Numbered from the stretch's first letter, positions 7,407 to 14,362 are shown. The stretch is DNA of 19,414 bases from Acidobacteriaceae bacterium (GCA_003166055.1 PMWR01000269.1:6585-25998), one strand, 5' to 3'. Notes: generated by a model from the sequence alone, not told the origin. Made by a program: numbers and translations.

Positions 7407-7433
7407 GCATCGGCGTAGCGGCTAATCACTTTA
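7407..7433 (-). promoter_or_regulatory. Sigma-28 (FliA)-type promoter before flgM
   Basis: On the minus strand TAAAGTGA (7426-7433) is followed after exactly 11 bases by GCCGATGC (7407-7414). Against the enterobacterial consensus TAAAGTTT-N11-GCCGATAA each box matches six of eight bases. Transcription would begin near 7400, at the edge of the AAGGAG ribosome binding site, giving a leader of only about 15 bases. The promoter would drive flgM, flgN, flgK and perhaps flgL. Confidence 0.65.
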
Positions 7434-7434
7434 G

Positions 7435-7803
7435 TCATTGATCCCCTCTTATGACGGTATCTCCGTGCAATTTCCCGGTTACTCCTGGTGCCCCGCTCGC
7501 GCTCCCAGGATGGGAAAGCTCTCGCACGATGCGATTGGCGACCCCAAAACCGCCGTGTTCGCTCAACCCGCGCGCCAAAGATTCCGACGCGAACTCCCCC
7601 AGCGCTCCGCCGGAGCCGGAACTCGAATCATCATCTTCGCCGGTAAGCGTGCTGCCTGAGGTCAATGGCTTCAACAACTCCTTCATCATCTGTGCCTCAA
7701 ACTCATTGGCCGCACGCACCAGCCTGGGCTGCGACGCTACTGAACTACCCGAACCCGCTTCCGCCGCCGTTGCAGCTATCGTATGCATCCCAAGTGTCTC
7801 CAT
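7435..7803 (-). CDS. flgJ: Rod-binding protein, FlgJ N-terminal domain only
   Basis: The 122 residues match the rod-binding half of FlgJ: LVRAANEFEAQMMKELLKPL (about 28-47), a Gly/Ser/Asp spacer, then FASESLARGLSEHGGFGVANRIVREL (about 72-97). In enterobacteria FlgJ also has a C-terminal peptidoglycan hydrolase that cuts a path for the rod. Here the protein ends without it, as in many phyla with the short form, so another hydrolase would be needed. The open frame extends 15 codons upstream into flgI, but GGAAG seven bases before Met16 (ATG at 7801-7803) and the 13-base gap to the flgI stop favour this start. The C-terminal tail after residue 100 is Gly/Ser-rich. Confidence 0.9.
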   Translation of the reverse strand: METLGMHTIAATAAEAGSGSSVASQPRLVRAANEFEAQMMKELLKPLTSGSTLTGEDDDSSSGSGGALGEFASESLARGLSEHGGFGVANRIVRELSHPGSASGAPGVTGKLHGDTVIRGDQ

Positions 7804-7816
7804 CAAAGCACTTCCA

Positions 7817-8995
7817 TCACAGGACTTCGAGATCGGCCTCAAGCGCACCGGCTTCCTTCATGGCCTGCAGGATCGAGATCACATCCCGTGCTCCCGCCCC
7901 TGTACGTTGCAATTCCTGCACCAGATCCTCCACCGTTGCGCCTTCTTTCAGATCGATGCGGTTCACCGGCTTGTCCTGGGCCTGAATGGTGGTCTGCTGT
8001 ACCACTTGCGTGGTACCTGCCGAGCCGGGGCTGGGCTGTGAGACAAGTGGTTCGGAGATCACATTTACGCTCAGCCCTCCATGCAGGATAGAGACCGGCT
8101 GCAAACGAACAGTCCCGCCAATCACGACCGTGCCGGTGCGCTCGTTCACCACCACGCGGGCCCTTGGAAACACCTCGACTTCGACCGCTTCGATGCGGTC
8201 GAGCAGAGCCGCCACGTCTTCGTCCGGCGCCGCGGCAATCTCCACCCTGCGGCTGTCAACCGCATGCGCCCGCGCAGCGCCCAGCGCTTCATCGATCGCC
8301 GCAGCCATCCGTTCGGCGGTATGAAAATCGGCGTCGTTGAGCAGCACGCTCACCAAGCGCATCTGCTTCAGGTCGAACGGAACCAGCCGCTCCACAAGCG
8401 CTCCGCCTGGAATACGCGCTGTGGTCGGGTGGTTGAGCTGTTTGCTGTTGCCTCCCGATGCCGCCACATAGCCCCCGAGAACCAGCGCCCCCTGGGCTTG
8501 TGCGTAAATCTGTCCGTCAGGGCCGTAGAGAGGTGTCATCAGCAAAATCCCTCCTTCCAGCGACCGCGCATCTCCGGCCGAGGAGGCCGTGATATCCAAT
8601 TTGTAGCCCGGCCTGCTGAAGGGCGGCAGCGTGGCCACTACGAAGACCGCTGCCATGTTCTTCACCTGCATGTTGCTGGCGCTGTTCGAACCGGTTTGCG
8701 GCACGGTAATGCCCATTCGCTCAAGCGCCGAAATCAGGGTCTGCGCCGGAAACACTGTCTGCGAACTGTCCCCGGTTCCACGCAGGCCCACCACCAATCC
8801 GTAACCGACCAGCTGGTTGTCGCGAATGCCCTCGATGGTCGCCACATCCTTGATGCGCGCCAATTGTGCCGCCGGTTCGGCGTGTACCAGTGTCAGAACG
8901 AGAAATCCGAAACACGCAAGGGTGAATCCCCGAGCCAACCAACAGCCGTGCATTTGCTGATTTCTCTTGCCCGCCATGACTCGTGTGATGAGCAT
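7817..8995 (-). CDS. flgI: Flagellar P-ring protein FlgI
   Basis: FlgI builds the periplasmic ring around the distal rod. The signal peptide has a hydrophobic core (about residues 24-37) ending VHAEP. The mature part begins with the diagnostic RIKDVATIEGIRDNQLVGYGLVVGLRGTGDS (from about 46) and goes on with VKNMAAVFVVATLPPF, SLEGGILLMTPLYGPDG and VNERTGTVVIGG. The C-terminus (TVEDLVQELQRTGAGARDVISILQAMKEAGALEADLEVL) is standard. Full length is 392 residues from the ATG at 8993-8995. Met15 (8953) is an alternative that would still leave a complete signal peptide. The ribosome binding site (AGGGAA) is the last unit of a heptamer repeat in the short flgH-flgI gap. Confidence 0.97.
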   Translation of the reverse strand: MLITRVMAGKRNQQMHGCWLARGFTLACFGFLVLTLVHAEPAAQLARIKDVATIEGIRDNQLVGYGLVVGLRGTGDSSQTVFPAQTLISALERMGITVPQTGSNSASNMQVKNMAAVFVVATLPPFSRPGYKLDITASSAGDARSLEGGILLMTPLYGPDGQIYAQAQGALVLGGYVAASGGNSKQLNHPTTARIPGGALVERLVPFDLKQMRLVSVLLNDADFHTAERMAAAIDEALGAARAHAVDSRRVEIAAAPDEDVAALLDRIEAVEVEVFPRARVVVNERTGTVVIGGTVRLQPVSILHGGLSVNVISEPLVSQPSPGSAGTTQVVQQTTIQAQDKPVNRIDLKEGATVEDLVQELQRTGAGARDVISILQAMKEAGALEADLEVL

Positions 8996-8999
8996 CGGC

Positions 9000-9034
9000 T
9001 TCCCTATTCCCTGTTCCCTAGTCCCTGTTCCCTG
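9000..9034. repeat. Five tandem heptamers (TTCCCTA/G) carrying the flgI ribosome binding site
   Basis: The units are TTCCCTA, TTCCCTG, TTCCCTA, GTCCCTG and TTCCCTG, end to end between the flgH stop and the flgI start. On the coding strand each unit reads YAGGGAA or a near variant, so the array is a string of Shine-Dalgarno-like sequences. The last one is six bases from the flgI ATG when counted from AGGG. Confidence 0.85.
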
Positions 9035-9037
9035 CTT

Positions 9038-9772
9038 CTAGAAAATCAGCAGCTTCTCCAGGAAGCGCACCAGCGGGTTCTGCCGGTATGTGGAGTCGTT
9101 GACAATTCCCTTGCCCGTCACTTCCAGTTCAAGATCCGTCATCGCCGTTGACAGCACCTGGTTCTGCGCACTGACGTCTTCCGGTCGCACCAAACCGCGC
9201 AGCTTGATCAGCTGCGTCTGCTGCGAGAAGGTCAGCTGCCTGGTGGCCTGCACCACCAGCATCCCGTTGGGAAGCACGTCAACCACTTCGCCGCCAAACG
9301 TGGTAGCCAGGCTGGAGTTTGTCGTGCTCTGCCCCTGCGCCGTTAATCCGGATGAAGCGGTCATTCCGATTAGGTTTTGCAGAGCGTTCGACGACTTCAA
9401 CGCTCCAAACAAGGAGGTCAGCCCGGAGTTTGCATTCGATGCCCTGGAGTTCTTGACCTGACCGTCGGTCGAAGCTGCCAGGCTTTCCGTGACCACAATC
9501 GAAAGCACATCGTGCAGACGGACTGCTTTGGCATCGGTGCCGAATCGCACCAACCTGCCCTCCGGGCTCCAGATCGAGCCCGCTGTCCGGACCTCCGCCG
9601 CCTGCTGCGCCCGAACCTTTTCAATGTAGGTACGGAGCGCCGCTTCGGGCGGCGTCGGCTTGGCGGCCGGCAATAACGGAATATGTTTCTTGGTCTGGGC
9701 GTCCAGCGCGTGCGGCCCATGGAACACAAGGATCGAGCAAAGCAGAATTGAACTCGACAGCCTCAATCTCAC
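9038..9772 (-). CDS. flgH: Flagellar L-ring protein FlgH, without a lipobox
   Basis: FlgH forms the ring in the outer membrane that works as a bushing for the rod. The 244 residues show the family core: GSIWSPEGRLVRFGTDAKAVRLHDVLSIVV (about residues 65-94), ATTFGGEVVDVLPNGMLVVQATRQL, and a C-terminus with LRGLVRPEDVSAQNQVLSTAMTDLELEVTGKG ending FLEKLLIF. FlgH is usually a lipoprotein. Here the signal peptide has only Cys12 within its hydrophobic core (ILLCSI), no lipobox, and a plausible signal peptidase I site after ALDA (residue 25). The start is GTG (9770-9772), overlapping the flgA stop as GTGA, so translation is coupled. Confidence 0.95.
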   Translation of the reverse strand: MRLRLSSSILLCSILVFHGPHALDAQTKKHIPLLPAAKPTPPEAALRTYIEKVRAQQAAEVRTAGSIWSPEGRLVRFGTDAKAVRLHDVLSIVVTESLAASTDGQVKNSRASNANSGLTSLFGALKSSNALQNLIGMTASSGLTAQGQSTTNSSLATTFGGEVVDVLPNGMLVVQATRQLTFSQQTQLIKLRGLVRPEDVSAQNQVLSTAMTDLELEVTGKGIVNDSTYRQNPLVRFLEKLLIF

Positions 9773-10308
9773 GGCCGCACCCCCGCTTCCGCTTGAAGAG
9801 CCGCGCGGCCCGCCCCGAGAGCCACGGCTCGCATCACTTTTCCGCCGATCTTCAGGCGCACATCCAACGGCGAACCGATGACCGCAGGACCAAGCGACAC
9901 CCCCTCCAGGCGCGCCTCAACCACGGGCGAGCTCTCCTCGACAACAAGCCGCTCCCCAGCACGAATCACGGGTTGGAGAGGCTCCGCAACGGGGCTGGGC
10001 AGCGGTCCTCCCGTCAGCCGCTGCTGGTTTGCGGAGCGGGCATGAGGGACCATCACCAGGAGGCCCGGGCCGCCGGGGTGATCGGGATTGCGCATGAGCA
10101 ACCAGCGCGCTCCATTGTGCGGATCGTCGATCTCACGGACAATCTCGGTGAGATCGCCCGGAGGGATGGAAGCTTGCCCGTTGGAATGAAGCACTCTCTC
10201 GGCCTCGGGAGCCGAGGCCTGCGCGGCCGCAGTCCGACCCTGGATCATCGGCGCGATTGCCAGAGCTACCAGCGCCATTCCTCTCCGCATCTTCGGTCCG
10301 GTGTGCAT
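9769..10308 (-). CDS. flgA: P-ring assembly chaperone FlgA
   Basis: FlgA is a periplasmic helper for FlgI ring assembly. The C-terminal part fits the SAF-like domain of FlgA: VIRAGERLVVEESSPVVEARLEG, then VSLGPAVIGSPLDVRLKIGGKVMRAVALG, which is the usual VRAGQ...A...G..G..I.V.....G....A.V pattern. The open frame begins at 10371, but Met22 (10308) is preceded by GGAG at ten bases and gives an acceptable signal peptide (basic residues near Met28, core MALVALAIAPMI, then AAAQA). Met28 (10290) is also possible. Length from 10308 is 179 residues. It lies between flgG and flgH and overlaps the flgH start. The middle is divergent, so identification rests on the C-terminal domain and on position. Confidence 0.85.
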   Translation of the reverse strand: MHTGPKMRRGMALVALAIAPMIQGRTAAAQASAPEAERVLHSNGQASIPPGDLTEIVREIDDPHNGARWLLMRNPDHPGGPGLLVMVPHARSANQQRLTGGPLPSPVAEPLQPVIRAGERLVVEESSPVVEARLEGVSLGPAVIGSPLDVRLKIGGKVMRAVALGAGRAALQAEAGVRP

Positions 10309-10393
10309 CCGATCCCATCTCCGCTGCCTGTTCTTCCAGCCTGATTCCCGGCCCGATTGGGTCGCATCCATCTCTTCAGCCGAAAGTTGGACT

Positions 10394-11182
10394 TTACCGG
10401 GTCATGTTATTGACCTGAGAGTACATATCGTCCGCGGCTTTAATGACTTTTGAGTTCGATTCGTAGGCTCGCTGGGCTAGAACCATCTGGACAAACATGG
10501 TCACCACGTCGACATTCGAGTTCTCGAGGTAGCCTTGCTGCAGCGTGCCCAGTCCCTCGGTGCCGCCGGGATTGCCCAATACCGGGTCCCCTGAGCTAAG
10601 TGTGGTTTGGAGCAGGTTGGAGCCCATACTCTCGAGGCCCCCTGGGTTGGGAAACGTGGCCAGTTGCAATTGGCCCAGTTGCGAAGGATTCTGCTGACCT
10701 GCCAGGGTTGCGTTGACCACGCCATACTGCGTGATGGTGACCGCAGTCGCATTGGAGGGAATGGTGATGGTCGGAATCACCGGGTCGCCATCCGTGGTGA
10801 CCAGGGTCCCCTGGTTGTTGAGCTGAAACTGTCCCGCGCGGGTATACGCGATGGTCCCATCGGGCCGCTGAACCTGAAAAAAGCCGGTTCCTTCAATAGC
10901 CACATCCAACGGGTTGGAGGTCTGGTTCAGCGAACCCTGGGTCATGATGACTTCGGTGGCCGCCGATTTGGTGCCCAACCCGATCTGCAGACCGGCCGAG
11001 ACCGTGGACTGGCTCTGCGCCGCGCCCGGCGTTACCAGGTTCTGGTAGACCATGTCCTGAAACTCCAGGCGCAACTGACGGAATCCGGTGGTCGAAGAGT
11101 TGGCCAGGTTGTTTGCGATGGTGTCCAGGTTCAACTGCTGCGCGCTCATGCCGCTGGCAGCCGTGTACAAAGCTCGAATCAT
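10394..11182 (-). CDS. flgG: Flagellar distal rod protein FlgG
   Basis: FlgG makes the distal rod that passes through the P and L rings. The 262 residues begin with MIRALYTAASGMSAQQLNLD and the signature IANNLANSSTTGFR. The D1 region has NPLDVAIEGTGFFQVQRPDGTIAYTRAGQF (about 85-114), and the protein ends with the conserved LENSNVDVVTMFVQMVLAQRAYESNSKVIKAADDMYSQVNNM. The length is the family standard. AAAGGAG sits six bases before the ATG. The gap to the upstream flgF (144 bases) contains an inverted repeat of CAGTTGTCAGT type. Confidence 0.98.
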   Translation of the reverse strand: MIRALYTAASGMSAQQLNLDTIANNLANSSTTGFRQLRLEFQDMVYQNLVTPGAAQSQSTVSAGLQIGLGTKSAATEVIMTQGSLNQTSNPLDVAIEGTGFFQVQRPDGTIAYTRAGQFQLNNQGTLVTTDGDPVIPTITIPSNATAVTITQYGVVNATLAGQQNPSQLGQLQLATFPNPGGLESMGSNLLQTTLSSGDPVLGNPGGTEGLGTLQQGYLENSNVDVVTMFVQMVLAQRAYESNSKVIKAADDMYSQVNNMTR

Positions 11183-11198
11183 TGTGGCTCCTTTCAGT

Positions 11199-11309
11199 CG
11201 CCAGTTGTCAGTTCTAAGTGGTCAGTTGTCAGTGAACAGCCTGCGACGGCGCTTTTCCCGCTTCCACTCTCGTCCAGACGGAGGATCGCTTCTGACCACT
11301 GACAACTGA
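11199..11309. repeat. Inverted and direct CAGTTGTCAGT repeats between flgF and flgG
   Basis: TCAGTTGTCAGTG (11222-11234) is perfectly complementary to CACTGACAACTGA (11297-11309), with 62 bases between. The left side also holds a second, direct copy (CCAGTTGTCAGT near 11201-11212). The right side continues with GACCACT just after 11309. In the minus-strand transcript the 13-bp arms could form a long-loop stem before the flgG ribosome binding site. I recall short GTCAGT/CAACTGACC repeats scattered between genes in Acidobacteria, so this may be a genome-wide repeat unit. Confidence 0.75.
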
Positions 11310-11326
11310 TCATTGACCACTGTTTT

Positions 11327-12064
11327 TCAGACACGGGGCAGGTCCTCGGTAGCAAATTTGTTAAAGTCCGTATGGAAGATGGTGAGCGCCTTTTGCATCA
11401 TCTCCGCCTCGCGTTGAACGAGAATCAGATTCAAGGTCCCTGGGATCACGCCCTGGTTGGCGGTCTCGAGCGCACCTTCGTGAATTGTCGCAGCCTTCGA
11501 AACTGAAACCGTCGCCTGATCGGGCGCCACATAGCGGTTGGTTCCCTCGGCAGTCAGTTGTGTTCCAGCAGGAAACGAGAAGACGCCCACCGTCGCCACG
11601 ACGCCCCCCGCGGCCGAAAGGACGCCATCCACACCCACCGTGATCTGTCCTGGAGGAACCGGAATTGGCTGACCGGCCGTGGACAACACGGGATCGCCCC
11701 CGGCCGTCACCATCAGGCCTCCCGGAGCCCGGTGAAAGCTGCCATCGCGGGTGTAGCGCAGACCGTTGCGCGTCTGAATCTGAAAGAAGCCTTCCCCTTC
11801 AATGGCCAGGTCGAGTGGATTCCCGGTTGGGTCGAGCGAGCCCTGTTCAAGGTTGAGCCGGTCGCCGCCCAAAAGGCCGAAGTTGTTCACCGTCCGCCCC
11901 AGCTGTGAGTCCGCGGCATCGGGGCCCATCAGCGCCGAGCGGAAGTACTCCTGCTCGGAGCGGTATCCGGGAGTCTGTGCATTAGCCAGGTTGGTGGCTG
12001 CGATATCCAACGCCTGGGTGCGCGCGATTAGCCCGGTCATCGCTGCATAGTATCCGCTATCCAT
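11327..12064 (-). CDS. flgF: Flagellar rod protein FlgF
   Basis: FlgF is a rod component between the proximal rod and FlgG. The 245 residues start with MDSGYYAAMTGLIARTQALDIAATNLANAQTPGYR, the rod-family N-terminus, followed by GSLDPTGNPLDLAIEGEGFFQIQTRNGLRYTRDG (about 76-109). The C-terminus (ALETANQGVIPGTLNLILVQREAEMMQKALTIFHTDFNKFATEDLPRV) replaces the FlgG-type ending. The N-terminal start and the shorter length than FlgG support FlgF. AGGAGGAG seven bases before the ATG is the strongest ribosome binding site in the window. The 202-base gap upstream shows no clear promoter, so it may be read from the cheY promoter. Confidence 0.92.
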   Translation of the reverse strand: MDSGYYAAMTGLIARTQALDIAATNLANAQTPGYRSEQEYFRSALMGPDAADSQLGRTVNNFGLLGGDRLNLEQGSLDPTGNPLDLAIEGEGFFQIQTRNGLRYTRDGSFHRAPGGLMVTAGGDPVLSTAGQPIPVPPGQITVGVDGVLSAAGGVVATVGVFSFPAGTQLTAEGTNRYVAPDQATVSVSKAATIHEGALETANQGVIPGTLNLILVQREAEMMQKALTIFHTDFNKFATEDLPRV

Positions 12065-12266
12065 CGGCGCTCCTCCTATCGCGGTAAGAGAAGTGCAGGT
12101 GAAGGACCGAAAGGGCGGGTGGAAGGATTAGAGCATAATCATGAAAAGGAGGTGGGTCGTTCAGGCAACGTGGAATCGATAGGGCGGGAGCAAATACACT
12201 GTGCCCGCGGCTGGCCGCTCGCATTCCCTCCATTTTTTGCGCCGCCGACCCACACCTTGCCGAAGA

Positions 12267-12827
12267 TTATTGAATTCCGTCGCAGATGATGGTTACTTCA
12301 AAGCCGGCATCCTCGAATCGGTACCCGTGGTGGAGTTGGAATTCAGGAGCCTGCACATGCAGTCTGTAATCCCGGCCCGTAATGACCGCCGGCACCGACA
12401 AGCCACAGTTCGCCGCCAGATCCGGAACCTTGCCCTTCCACCCTCCGGCCAGCATGTTGCAGATTTCGCCGATCCCGTCCTTGACGGTGTCGTCGATCTC
12501 GTCAAACTCCATGCCCGTCATGCGCGCGGCAATCTTCATGGCTGCGGGGCCGCTCGTGCGGAAGACACACGCCCCGCTGAGAAGACCGCCGAAACCAACC
12601 ACCGCTGTGACCGACTCCGGTCCGGTTTCAATCGGCCCGTCGAAACGCTGACAGTTGACTCCCAGCATCAGATGAAAGACCTCTTCCACGCTCGCATCCA
12701 GGTTCCGCGGATCGGAAACCTGCTGCACGGATTGACGCAACGAGACCGCCATCTTACGCTCCATTCCGTTGATGCCGCTTGCGCTCGCTCGCGCGATGGC
12801 GGCTGCCCGCACCCCGTTCAAAAGCAT
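12267..12827 (-). CDS. cheX: CheX-family chemotaxis phosphatase
   Basis: CheX removes phosphate from CheY-P and so ends the motor signal. The 186-residue protein has the CheX-like fold pattern: SVEEVFHLMLGV (about 46-57), GFGGLLSGACVFR (78-90), then the catalytic helix GIGEICNMLAGGWKG with Glu121 and Asn124 in the E-x-x-N arrangement used by CheC/CheX phosphatases, and the C-terminal LSVPAVITGRDY...F....I segment. The ATG at 12825-12827 is preceded by GGGAGG at seven bases, so the Ala-rich 25-residue front extension appears to be translated. Met26 would be the conventional start. It lies 15 bases after cheY, its presumed substrate. Confidence 0.88.
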   Translation of the reverse strand: MLLNGVRAAAIARASASGINGMERKMAVSLRQSVQQVSDPRNLDASVEEVFHLMLGVNCQRFDGPIETGPESVTAVVGFGGLLSGACVFRTSGPAAMKIAARMTGMEFDEIDDTVKDGIGEICNMLAGGWKGKVPDLAANCGLSVPAVITGRDYRLHVQAPEFQLHHGYRFEDAGFEVTIICDGIQ

Positions 12828-12842
12828 GGGAATGCCTCCCGG

Positions 12843-13226
12843 CTACGCCGCATGGATCAACGGCAGCACCCGCTCCTTCACCTGTTCGGCCGTGAACGGC
12901 TTGCGGATATATCCCTGCGCCCCCGACAGAATGGCCTGCTTCACATGCTCCTCGCTCGATTCGGTGGTAATCATTACCACCGGAACGCCGGGAGCGAGAT
13001 TCTGCGCCCGAAGCTGGCGCAGGAATTCCAGTCCGTCCATCGAAGGCATGTTGATGTCTGAGAGAATCAGATCCACTTCCTTGTTCTTCAACAGGTCCAG
13101 CCCTTCAGTACCGCTGCCGGCCTCGTGCACCATCACCAGATCCAGGCCGGCCTGACGAAGGGAACGCTCTACGATCTTCCGCATTACCGAGGAATCGTCA
13201 ACGATCAGGGTTCGAATTCCACTCAT
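12843..13226 (-). CDS. cheY: Single-domain response regulator CheY
   Basis: This 127-residue receiver domain keeps all active-site residues: Asp10 and Asp11 (acid pair), Asp57 (phosphate acceptor, in LILSDINMPSMDG), Thr87, Tyr106 and Lys109 (KPF). There is no output domain. With the neighbouring fliM and cheX it is best read as the CheY that binds FliM/FliN and switches motor rotation, although a stand-alone receiver could in principle serve another pathway. The kinase CheA is not in the window. GGAG sits seven bases before the ATG, and a sigma-28 promoter lies immediately upstream. Confidence 0.92.
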   Translation of the reverse strand: MSGIRTLIVDDSSVMRKIVERSLRQAGLDLVMVHEAGSGTEGLDLLKNKEVDLILSDINMPSMDGLEFLRQLRAQNLAPGVPVVMITTESSEEHVKQAILSGAQGYIRKPFTAEQVKERVLPLIHAA

Positions 13227-13250
13227 GCCCAGGCTCCTCTGCTCTGGTGT

Positions 13251-13277
13251 TTATCGGCCCTTTCAGCCGAACCATGA
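13251..13277 (-). promoter_or_regulatory. Sigma-28 (FliA)-type promoter before cheY
   Basis: On the minus strand TCATGGTT (13270-13277) is followed after exactly 11 bases by GCCGATAA (13251-13258). The -10 box equals the sigma-28 consensus in all eight bases, and the -35 matches TAAAGTTT in five of eight. Transcription would start near 13244, leaving a leader of about 18 bases that contains the cheY ribosome binding site. It lies in the 173-base gap after the zinc-ribbon gene, the right place to begin a new unit. Confidence 0.7.
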
Positions 13278-13399
13278 GCGAGGCAAAAAACATGCCTTCG
13301 AGGTTAGGTCTCGCAAGAGACAGTCGCCTCCTTCCCCGCTCTCACCACGGGCAAGGACCCCGGACGCGCCAAGCAGGTCCGCAGTTGCGGCAGATTTCA

Positions 13400-14362
13400 T
13401 TATGTTCTCTTCGAACAGATCATGTCCTGAATCGAATTGATCGCGGGCAGCGGCCCCGATGGGTTATGCAGCCACATTCTCAGCCACAGGCAGTCGTGGA
13501 TCCTGACCAGGCGCGACTCGGCGGGCCGCACCCGCTCCACCGCCTTTGCCAGCACGTCGACCAGCGCCGTCTCCGAGGCGGCCTCGATCAGATCGACCGG
13601 AGGAAACTTCGCGCCCAACATCCGTGTGTGCGCGGCGCGAAACAGCGATCCCGGCACCAGGCCGCTCTCCACACGCAGCCCCGTCATGCGCTTGACGGCC
13701 AGGGCCAGCACCGGATCCAGCCGGTTTTCAAATCCCAGATAAAGCAGCTTGCCGGCTGCCAGGCGCAGCGGCAGAGCATCAAAGGCGTCCACAAAGAGGC
13801 GCGGAACCAGCGCAGTGAGCGCCTCGGCTTCATGGAACTCGACCGGCAACACCGGACAACTCCATTGCAATCCCAGCGCCCTGGTCACCAGTTGCTCGCT
13901 TACCCCCTGTTTACTGACCAGCCAGACGCCCAGCCGGCCCGCCCCAGCCTCTTTCTGAGCGTCCAGCGCCTGGCGCAACTGGCCTGCGGTGATCCACCCC
14001 TGTTCAAGCATCGTCAGGCCAAGCGGAATACGATGGCGGTGGCTCTCCTCCACACTGCTCGCGCCATCCATCTCCCGCCACACCGCGGCCTGCACTCGGG
14101 CACGTGTGCAGGACGCCGAACAGTTCCAGCCGCCTTCAAAAACGGGCGTCGAGCGGCTGCGCCATAGATGCAGCCAGCCCGAAGCGCAGACCGGATTGGC
14201 ACAGGTTGCCAACAGGCTCCTGCGCGGTTCCTGGAACAGGCCTCTTGCCCCGTCCAAAGAGTGTGCCATGAGGACCGGTTCTTCTTGACCCCGGGCGCCG
14301 GAGGTCTGGTCGCGAACAGGTGCCGACCTTTCACCTTCCTGCTTCCGGTTCAGAAGAGGCAT
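13400..14362 (-). CDS. Zinc-ribbon protein with a GspE N-terminal-like domain, function unknown
   Basis: The 320-residue protein begins with a polar tail (1-50), then a likely zinc site with Cys54-x4-Cys59 and Cys81-x3-Cys85 around a Trp-rich loop (SGWLHLWRSRSTPVFEGGW). Residues about 112-170 (IPLGLTMLEQGWITAGQLRQAL, then GVWLVSKQGVSEQLVTRALGLQW) resemble the N-terminal domain of type II secretion/pilus ATPases (GspE/PilB, MshEN-like). No Walker A motif or ATPase domain follows. The remaining 150 residues have no assignment. GGAGAG six bases before the ATG supports the 14362 start, which overlaps fliN by 13 bases, so it is co-translated with the switch. Met32 (14269) is a weaker alternative. 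MshEN-type domains can bind cyclic di-GMP, so a role in tuning the motor is possible but unproven. Confidence 0.7.
   Translation of the reverse strand: MPLLNRKQEGERSAPVRDQTSGARGQEEPVLMAHSLDGARGLFQEPRRSLLATCANPVCASGWLHLWRSRSTPVFEGGWNCSASCTRARVQAAVWREMDGASSVEESHRHRIPLGLTMLEQGWITAGQLRQALDAQKEAGAGRLGVWLVSKQGVSEQLVTRALGLQWSCPVLPVEFHEAEALTALVPRLFVDAFDALPLRLAAGKLLYLGFENRLDPVLALAVKRMTGLRVESGLVPGSLFRAAHTRMLGAKFPPVDLIEAASETALVDVLAKAVERVRPAESRLVRIHDCLWLRMWLHNPSGPLPAINSIQDMICSKRT

Noticed and set aside
8081..9151. 356-codon plus-strand open frame opposite flgI
   Set aside because: It is antisense to FlgI, which is unmistakable, and the translation is low-complexity His/Arg-rich.
12190..12215. GCGGC/GCCGC hairpin after cheX as an intrinsic terminator
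   Set aside because: The stem is only five pairs with a two-base loop, and no T-run follows in the minus-strand direction.
13247..14167. 306-codon plus-strand open frame opposite the zinc-ribbon gene
   Set aside because: The minus frame has the ordered cysteines, the GspE-N-like segment and a ribosome binding site. The plus frame is His/Gln/Arg-rich without motifs.
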